From the NCBI GenBank assembly GCA_920105625.2, contig OV050030.1:30498516-30562515 (forward strand): a stretch of 64,000 nucleotides of DNA, written 5' to 3'. Below, piece by piece: positions 57,631-64,000 of the stretch (the first letter of the stretch is position 1; every line of letters starts with the position of its first letter). The position numbers and the translations under genes are program-made. A model generated the notes under the pieces. The model was not told where the DNA came from, searched no databases, and worked only from the letters and a program-made list of their open reading frames with translations. Origin of the DNA: Clusia tigrina. Lineage: Eukaryota; Arthropoda; Insecta; Diptera; Clusiidae.

Positions 57631-58065
57631 CACCACTACTACCACTACCACTACAACAACTACAATACTATTATTTATTTAACTACATACCCATATATAC
57701 CAATACCATACAATATATCCATATTCAATATCGCAAATTGAAAATTGTTATGAATCTTTTCGAATTCACTTCGTTTCGTCAGCTCCACGTCCACGTTGTC
57801 GTCACCAATATCAAAACGTATTGTCAAGATTCCTCAGCGCGCAAATGCAAGTGCTACTGCCGACGACATCATGCTACTTGAGAACAACAACAACAACAAC
57901 TACTCGAGCGCCACATCAAGACGCGCTCATCGCGGCTACCATGCTGGTGCTACCCCACGTAGACCTCTACGCACCCCATCGTCATCGCCGTTAGCTACGA
58001 CACCGACTAATCATAGTCTCAGCACAGCGGCATCGCCAAGGTTTGTCCAAAATATGTACAAATAG
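51090..58065 (+). CDS. Mlf: myeloid leukaemia factor, four coding exons
   Basis: Exons 51090-51142, 53534-53739, 53820-54273 and 57783-58065, with GT-AG introns in phases 2, 1 and 2, give 331 residues. The N-terminus MSLFGSLMGDFDDDLFMG and NHMNAMNMQMRSMNRLMNSFMPDPF are nearly the Drosophila Mlf protein. Exon 3 holds the MLF core: [58 protein letters not shown] and EERQEFINLEEEEATDFDREF. Exon 4 is Ser/Thr/Arg-rich with an Asn6 run. In Drosophila Mlf works with a DnaJ chaperone, stabilises the RUNX factor Lozenge in blood cells and binds DREF, acting in nucleus and cytoplasm. Frames agree across every junction. A second donor-like CCAAG|GTTTGT at 58040/58041 inside exon 4 might allow another C-terminus. 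Confidence 0.93.
51143..53533 (+). other. Mlf intron 1 (2.4 kb)
   Basis: Bounded by GG|GTAAGT and TTTCACAG|AAAT. It holds protein-like segments of unknown origin: minus 52115-51864, and plus 52790-53490 (RKLYRVLYKQLNFNLDTGDEG, KCLEAVTFLIDLGIPI; 52984-53166 LLNIVKADSQMLSEQLLLVFLHAVCQLL; 53320-53488 SPTKEFGELYKSCSDNS). These may be an unidentified nested gene relic. Confidence 0.6.
56980..57109. repeat. 65 bp tandem duplication in Mlf intron 3
   Basis: Copies 56980-57044 and 57045-57109 differ by about one base (GGTTTTCC against GGCTTTCC). A third partial start, ATGACTTGT, follows at 57110. Confidence 0.93.
57588..57660. repeat. CAC/TAC trinucleotide microsatellite
   Basis: A run of CAC followed by interleaved TAC and CAC triplets about 130 bp before Mlf exon 4. 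It creates an artificial His/Tyr-rich open frame. Confidence 0.95.
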
Positions 58066-58575
58066 CTTATAAAAATATCGCTCAAATGGTACAAAATTTA
58101 ACCCAAAAAAAAAACCATAAAAACAAACAAATAATGTCAGCGTCATCGTCCGCCCAACATAAATTTTGATACGCCTCACAAATCGAGTTTACTATATACA
58201 TTTAACTATGTGCGTCTGTGCTCGCTCTCCTCCAGACCTACGCAGCAGCAGAGCACGTTTCTACTACTCTACGCGTATACTTTTCAGTCAAGCATCTTGG
58301 TGGGCACGTAACTAACTACGCACCGCTCACACAAAGCAAGCGCGCAGTATTCAAACTGATTTTACGTCACAAGCCTTCCAAGTCACGCTCTCTGTTGTAT
58401 TTACGAAGGCAAATCACAATACAACGTTATTAATTTGTCGTCTCCGTAAGAACGTCATGCTAATCTTTTCCATCCGTATCGTAAGTCTGCATTCGTCTCC
58501 GAGTCTAAACTAAACTAAACTAAACTGTTGTAAATGGTTCTCCGCGGAAATAAAAGTGTATTTGAGACGCGTACC
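58066..58575 (+). other. Mlf: Mlf 3' untranslated region
   Basis: Sequence from the Mlf stop to shortly after AATAAA at 58549-58554, the first canonical polyadenylation signal. It contains a short (TAAAC)4 run at about 58507-58526. Confidence 0.55.
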
Positions 58576-59400
58576 AACTTCCTTATTTGCCCTTACTTAT
58601 TTATTATAATAATATTTATTAATTTGGTGTATTTATAACCTTGTATTAACAGTATTTTTAAGTATTATTAGTTATATTCCCATTTTTCAGAGGTTTTACC
58701 AAAAGGGGTTAATCACAAAGAAGCTCATTCGACTTGCTTGGCTCGCCATACCCAATCATAAGAGTTAGTTTTGGAAATTACTAGAAAAACATCAACAACA
58801 CGGAAATCAAGATTCAGCGATGGTCTTCTACCGTTCCAAGTTCCGCCACTTATGTTTGAAAAGGCACCTACATTATCAGTTTTCTTATGACGTTTTCTCT
58901 TATATGAAATAGTTTTGTATGCATGGTTATTTAATATATTCTTTGTGAACTCCTGCAGTTGTTGGTAGGGAGGTTTAGTTTATATGTTAACGCCTTCGAT
59001 GCGAGATCTTAATCTGGGCTTTACAAAATATCCGTTGTCTGTTGATTAAACGAACTGGAGTTTCCGTACCGGTTACTATATACAAATCCTTAAACTTGTT
59101 TAAACTAATCGAAAGTTCTGAAACCAGTATTTTCTACATTAGTCGTGACTGCCTAGCAGGCACACTTGGGCCAAGATCGCCCCATTATGGAAGTATTTTA
59201 CATTACATTGCATTGAAGCACTGCCTGGAACACTAATTCTCTTGGAGGCAATAGAAATGCAGCTCACGCTGCTATAAATGTGTCTTTATTAAATGAAACT
59301 TCCCAGCGGGATCAGTTAACTTTCTTTTGTAGTTAGCCCGTATTGGCTGAAGAACCAGTCTGCGATTTCGGCTAATAAGTGTGTATTCAAAGACATCACT
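58576..59400. other. intergenic sequence
   Basis: 825 bp downstream of Mlf with no recognisable gene, RNA or repeat. Confidence 0.45.
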
Positions 59401-59498
59401 GAGGTTTACATTAGAGTTGGACTTGGTCGTTCAGCTGACTGATCCGCTCATTCTCGTTCACTGAGCATATTGAACTATGTCGTGCACATTGTTGAGTT

Positions 59499-59692
59499 TA
59501 TCAGTTAGTTCAGTTGCTCAGTTTGTTCAGTTGCTCAGTTTGTTCAGTTGCTCAGTTTGTTAAGGTGCTCAGTTTGTTCAGTTAGTTCAGTTGCTCAGTT
59601 TGTTAAGATGCTCAGTTTCTTCAGTTGTTCAGTTAGTTCAGTTGCTCACTTAGTTCAGTTGCTCAGTTAGTTCAGTTCCGCTCAGTATGTCA
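59499..59692. repeat. 17 bp minisatellite, CAGTTGCTCAGTTTGTT type
   Basis: About 10 imperfect units of 17 bp or truncated 9 bp versions (TTCAGTTAG, TTAAGGTGC). An inversely oriented array lies at 60070-60153. Confidence 0.93.
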
Positions 59693-60069
59693 TGATTATT
59701 GTCACTTGCTCACCTACTCAATTTACTCATTCGTTCGTTCGTTCGTTCATAAGAAGTGGAAGGGAGCAGGGAGCAATACTTGTACTTTGCATTTTTTTTG
59801 TCTGCGTTGTCAACCAAATGTGTCCCCATGTAGCATTGTATTTTTTCGAGAAGCCATTATTAAAATATTTCAACCGATTTCACATTCACTGTAAACAATT
59901 TTAACTTATAAATAAGAGTATCCAAATTTTGGTGTTCCCTATGAGCCTTGATGTTAATTGGAACCAACATACATACATCATTCAATTAAATATACTTAAT
60001 TCGAGATAATGTTTGTGTGATTATATTCTTATATCTGCTCATATGAGTGAATAAACGGTTGAATTATAT

Positions 60070-60153
60070 GAGCAAGTGAGAAAGATAGCAAGTGAACAAG
60101 TGAGCAATTGAACAAGTGAGCAATTGAGCAAGTGAACAAGTGAGCAAGTGAAC
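60070..60153. repeat. 16 bp minisatellite, GAACAAGTGAGCAATT type
   Basis: About five imperfect units. The unit resembles the reverse complement of the 59499 array, so transcripts spanning both could fold back. Confidence 0.9.
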
Positions 60154-60159
60154 TATTTT

Positions 60160-60760
60160 GTTTAACAGATCTGAACTAGTTCAGTTAGTTCAGTTCAGTG
60201 AAACAGATCAGTTTGTTCGGTCGTTCACTACCCAAGCCTGGTTCACATAAAACCTGATTATTGTGTCCATTATTTCCAAAGGCTAGACAAAGGCATCATA
60301 TTTCTAATGCAGTAGAACAATTAAAGGAATATAACAGTCCACGCTTTTGGGTGATTTCAAAACGAAGTCCCGTATTCTCGCGTCTATCTGCGAATGAAAT
60401 ATATGAGTATTAAAAATGGAAGCAAATTTGTATTAGCTATAAATGCGCCATCATAAAAGAATAAGTTGTTCTATTATACAATGCTCCACCAGGGTCACAG
60501 GGTCAAATCCTGCCCCGTGCTTGATCTCAAAAATGCTTTTTTCTAAAAAATCTTTCTCTTCGAGTCTCTGTAGCTAGTACTCATTCCCTAATGCATTGCA
60601 GTCATAATAAATTATGGTGTAATATATAATAATAATAATACTCTGCCACTATTTGTGGGAGTCCTACTATCTTTGCTAAATTCGACTTCCTTCCATTAAC
60701 CCCAGATGACTGCACTGTTCCAAAACTCCAATTTGAAAATAAATGTCACACTTTCATACA
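60160..60760. other. intergenic sequence
   Basis: A few more GTTCAGTT-like units at 60178-60228, then no recognisable gene. A short AAT microsatellite lies at 60628-60645. Confidence 0.45.
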
Positions 60761-60829
60761 CCGAAGACGAGAATGTGGCAAGAAATTCCAAGATAATTAT
60801 ATCTTCGAGGGAAGAAATTTCAAGATAGA

Positions 60830-61230
60830 TTTGCGAGTTCAAGAAAAAAGCCGATTGACTTCTATACCAAAGTCTCTAAGCTGAATGTAAGAGTATGGTT
60901 TATAGGTCCCCAACCAGATTTCGGATCAACTAATCTCCCCGGTGCATTCCTGGCAGAGATATGGGCAATTAAGAGAGCGAAAAAAACTACATATAGTACA
61001 GCGGGGAGTTCCCTATTTTACTGCGAAGGTAGATTTTCATTGCAAAATGTCTCAAAAATCGAACAGGACGAGTTAATTTTTGTCTAGAAGAACTTCGGTC
61101 CGATTGACCATACCTGGTGACCTGACCAGATAAGGCGAGTTAGCTAGAAAAAAGGCAGCTGATAAACGATTTAGCTAGGAAAGGCAGCTGATAAACGATT
61201 TAGCTAGAAAAGGCAGCTGTTAAAGAGGGT
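60830..61230 (+). pseudogene. LINE RNase H relic with triplicated DELARK region
   Basis: Plus-strand peptides such as SKLNVRVWFIGPQPDFGSTNLPGAFLAEIWAIKRAKK match the TDGSK..GAG..FQAEI.AI pattern of a retroelement RNase H, strongly decayed. The expected DELARKAA site is present as three tandem units at 61140-61228. Confidence 0.5.
61140..61228. repeat. 29-31 bp tandem repeat, three copies
   Basis: Units start at 61140, 61171 and 61200, each TTAGCTAG(A/G)AAAGGCAGCTG with small changes. Confidence 0.92.
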
Positions 61231-61290
61231 TAATCCATTCCTATGACAAGGTACTGGTAAAGTTATAAGCCTGCAAGGTAACCAAAATAA

Positions 61291-61563
61291 CACCTACAGA
61301 AGACATAGGCTTAAACTAAATATCAGTCGAAACAAGGAACTTATATTTTACTGATATCTTAAGTAGGCTTAGCCCGAAGTTTTTGGTTGATGTATGTCAT
61401 CCAACAGTTCGTTTTGATCAAGTTTACACCTACAGAGACTTAAAGTGAACATCTGTCGAAACAAGGAACTTGCAACACTTGTATCATGCTCATTTTGTAA
61501 GCTTCGGTCGATGTTTTTGTTGGGTCTATTGCCTTCCTACAGTTCGCTTTGAGCAGGTTTACA
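61291..61563. repeat. 136 bp diverged tandem duplication
   Basis: Units 61291-61426 and 61427-61563 share CACCTACAGA, CGAAACAAGGAACTT, a GAAGTTT/GGTCGATGT block and ACAGTTCG(T/C)TTTGA followed by TTTACAC, with scattered substitutions. Confidence 0.8.
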
Positions 61564-61989
61564 CTTTAAAACAAACTGAAATATTGGCATTGTTTTATGT
61601 GCTTTCTTGTATATTGAATAATTTTTCATTGCGTAGCAGCACAATTCTTTCTCTGGACATCTCTAGATTTACTCTCAATGTGGTAAAGTGGGTGACTTTC
61701 TATTTTTATATTGATCCCTCTTAAATTTTGTGAGCAAACATTCATTTTTCATATGTGAGTACATTCAAAATGTATGTCTCGCGTAAATAACTGGAGATTA
61801 CTTGTTTGAGGAACCAAACAGAAAGACTGCGACTTGCTTTCCAACATTTTTCAAAGAGCTAATAAGATAATGACTGAGACGTAACACAGCATTCCAGCTT
61901 TTCCGCTCGGGGTCTTACCATACTAAATCTCTCTTAGGGGATATATGTGCTAATTGACCTGACCCCAGGGAATATAAAGTGCAAGGGAA

Positions 61990-62053
61990 TCAGAGGTCAA
62001 TTCTGCTTCATCAGGAGCTTGTCAGAGGCCTATTCTGCTTCATTAGGAGCTTG
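61990..62053. repeat. 32 bp tandem repeat, two copies
   Basis: 61990-62021 and 62022-62053 share TCAGAGG, TTCTGCTTCAT and AGGAGCTTG with three differences. A third unit starts TCTGAGG. Confidence 0.92.
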
Positions 62054-62059
62054 TCTGAG

Positions 62060-64000
62060 GTTTAGCGCTGATAAATGATATATGACAGTGGGGTTTAAAT
62101 ATCTCCATGAAGGAAGCGTGAGGCTGTCTTTAAAAATTGTATAGAAATTCTGTTTTGTATGATTTCTTACTGAAAATTGTAATTATTTGTGTAATTAAAG
62201 AGGGGTATTGAGGTATAAATTAACTTAAAATTTTCGTCTATTCTTTCGCTTCATAAACAAACTTACCGCACACTAATTTTTACAAAATTGAAAAAAAAAA
62301 CATTGGACAATTAATGAAATTGTAACAAAAATTCCAAATTTACTAAATACCTTCAAACTAACCTCAAATCCAGTATATAAAATAACTATAATTCAATTTA
62401 ACTAAACAACTCCCTCCTATATACTATTTTAATATAGAGATTGGCGTTTGTATAATCCACGATTCTACCGCAAGTAAACTAGTCACTCAAATAAAAATTT
62501 AAAAAAAATCATCATCTGCATACTACTCAAAAGCATACCACATAATCAGCAAAGAAACGACATCGGAATTATACTAATATATATAGACATATATATATGT
62601 GTAAGCAAATTTCAACGAATCTACGCCTTCTCTCTACTACTACGTCCAACCGTCATTGCGCCACTCCTATACAACTGGAACTGCATCCCATTCCAAACTA
62701 CACCGTGACGCATGAACGAAAAGCCATCCGTGCAAGGCCAATTGCAACGATGGCTGAAAAACACATCATTATTGTATACACTACTACACTATATGTTCAT
62801 CAAACAACACCTGCGCTTATTCTCTACCGCAAGCCTTGTGGGGGCGTGTCTACGTGTAAGATTACAAATATGTACCAATATTGCTTATGCTCCTTTTCGT
62901 TAACGTTTCTTGTGTGTGTGTATTTTTGTGTTCGTCCATATATGTATTTATCTGTGCCATTGTTTTGGTTTAATTTGTACACTTTATTTCTATTATTTGA
63001 TTGCGCTTTGTCACCTTGACCACAACAAGATAAGCAGCGGCAGTGTGAGAAAGGAGCGCAATGATTGCAGCGTTATTATCAACAACACCGCAACAGACAT
63101 GCTGATTACTTTTGTAAATATGTGGCGTTAGCGTTTGTTTATTTCGATCTATTATGCCAGTATTCTGTAAAATGAATCGAATGTTCTTGGTGCAGCCTGA
63201 AAGTATGCTCAATTATATGTGTTGGTAGACGTATACTGAATAGCGAATTCTGTACGATTCACATAAAGTTACTGCCTACTTTTAGGGTGACCTAGACGAT
63301 ATAAATGTTTGTTTCCATTTTACAATTATTTCTGTATAAATTATACATTTTTTTATTGCATTTTTCCGCTGAACAGTTCGACAATTTTCCGATATGCGGC
63401 TGTGTCGCTTGCGCTTGCTTTTTATACAAAACGAATGTCAAATCGACGACTGGATTTTTCTATGCCTACGCTACGTTTGTTGGCTCCCAGCCACGCCTAT
63501 TTACTACGCTTCGTGTTGTTACTCGAGACTGCGTCCGGTGGTAGCATTTTGCATTTGCAGCAGTATTTAAAGCAATTCATTGAAAATACTGAACTTTTTG
63601 AAGTCATTTATGGCTCTGCGTACGTTGCTTACGACTCCAGAATAATGGTTGCGTTTAGGTTTATATCTTAACCATGTATATATGAAAGTTGTATCTATAT
63701 GGGAATTTGGTAAAAGAAAATTATGGGTTTTATTACTAAAGAGTACTCTTTTTCTGACCTAAGAAGAGAGACTTAATCTTAAGTTTTATAGTTTGAATCT
63801 ACAGATTTGGCTATGATATTTGCCTTTTCATATTTTAGTGATCTGCGAATTAAGTGTGTGTATGTGTGTTAAACTGAAAAATAATGTAGAGTAACATTTT
63901 TCATATTTCAGTCATGTTCTTTTTAGGTGACCTTGAGATAGGAGGGAGCAGGACCGTCAATCTCCCATAGCAAAGCACATTTCAGAGCTTTCATCATCGT
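62060..64000. other. intergenic sequence to the end of the window
   Basis: 1.9 kb. Open frames around 62597-63019 and 63305-63671 overlap in several frames, have no family resemblance and lie in A/T- and TG-rich sequence. I cannot support a gene here. An unannotated 5' exon of a gene beyond the window is possible. Confidence 0.4.

Larger units (their letters stand above)
54274..57782 (+). other. Mlf intron 3 (3.5 kb)
   Basis: Bounded by CTAG|GTAAGT and TTTCGTCAG|CTCC. Contents: A/T-rich sequence, a 65 bp tandem duplication at 56980-57109 inside a more complex block (56600-57180), and trinucleotide runs of CAC and TAC at 57588-57660. No nested gene was recognised. Confidence 0.7.

Noticed and set aside
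57556..57741. His/Tyr-rich open frame
   Set aside because: It comes from CAC and TAC triplet runs in an Mlf intron.
60481..60525. tRNA-like B-box (GGGTCAAATCC)
   Set aside because: No A-box at the right distance, and the T-stem pairs poorly.
62597..63671. Open frames of 120-140 codons near the window end
   Set aside because: Low-complexity A/T- and TG-rich sequence, several overlapping frames and no recognised domain.
1..64000. CRISPR arrays, bacterial-type operons or defence systems
   Set aside because: No regularly spaced identical repeats with unique spacers. Gene structure is eukaryotic throughout.

Overview
The window is eukaryotic and reads as euchromatin from a higher fly, probably a tephritid-like dipteran. 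That is an inference from the intron-containing gene Mlf (very like the Drosophila protein), a tandem cluster of short intronless trypsins, a divergent insect ionotropic receptor, and many insect-type transposons (mariner irritans-type, jockey/R1/CR1-like LINEs, PIF/Harbinger, hAT, Helitron). No operons, CRISPR arrays or prokaryotic signals were seen.

Layout. 1-6.1 kb is transposon debris: a mariner with perfect terminal repeats but a frameshifted transposase, a Helitron helicase relic, and a decayed LINE split by a solo LTR with a clean target duplication. 7-25 kb holds four secreted trypsin-fold genes on the + strand (7062, 10977, 14552, 24406). Three keep the catalytic triad. The second has lost both His57 (Gln) and Ser195 (Thr) while keeping an open frame and all six cysteines, so it is a serine protease homologue. 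Between them lie at least seven LINE fragments, two of them inserted into a tandem repeat of about 210 bp. 25.4-38.5 kb is a tandem duplication (offset 8,291 bp) carrying two nearly identical divergent ionotropic receptor genes. The spacer between the copies holds a decayed ZMYM1-like hAT transposon. 38.8-43.3 kb contains a jockey-like LINE 3' end and a PIF/Harbinger element with convergent Myb-like and nuclease genes, both decayed. 44.9-49.7 kb is an almost complete CR1-like LINE with a PHD-finger ORF1 and an endonuclease/reverse transcriptase ORF2, each with one frameshift. 51.1-58.6 kb is the four-exon gene Mlf (myeloid leukaemia factor). 58.6-64 kb has no recognisable gene but contains several minisatellites and one LINE RNase H relic.

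Functional reading. The probable working genes are three trypsins (digestive or haemolymph proteolysis), one non-catalytic trypsin homologue, two copies of a chemosensory receptor, and the regulatory protein Mlf. They share no pathway. The rest is mostly transposon decay. I found no clearly new biological system. The strongest leads are the double-mutant protease homologue, the abrupt divergence step across the receptor duplication, and the two oppositely oriented minisatellites at 59.5-60.2 kb.
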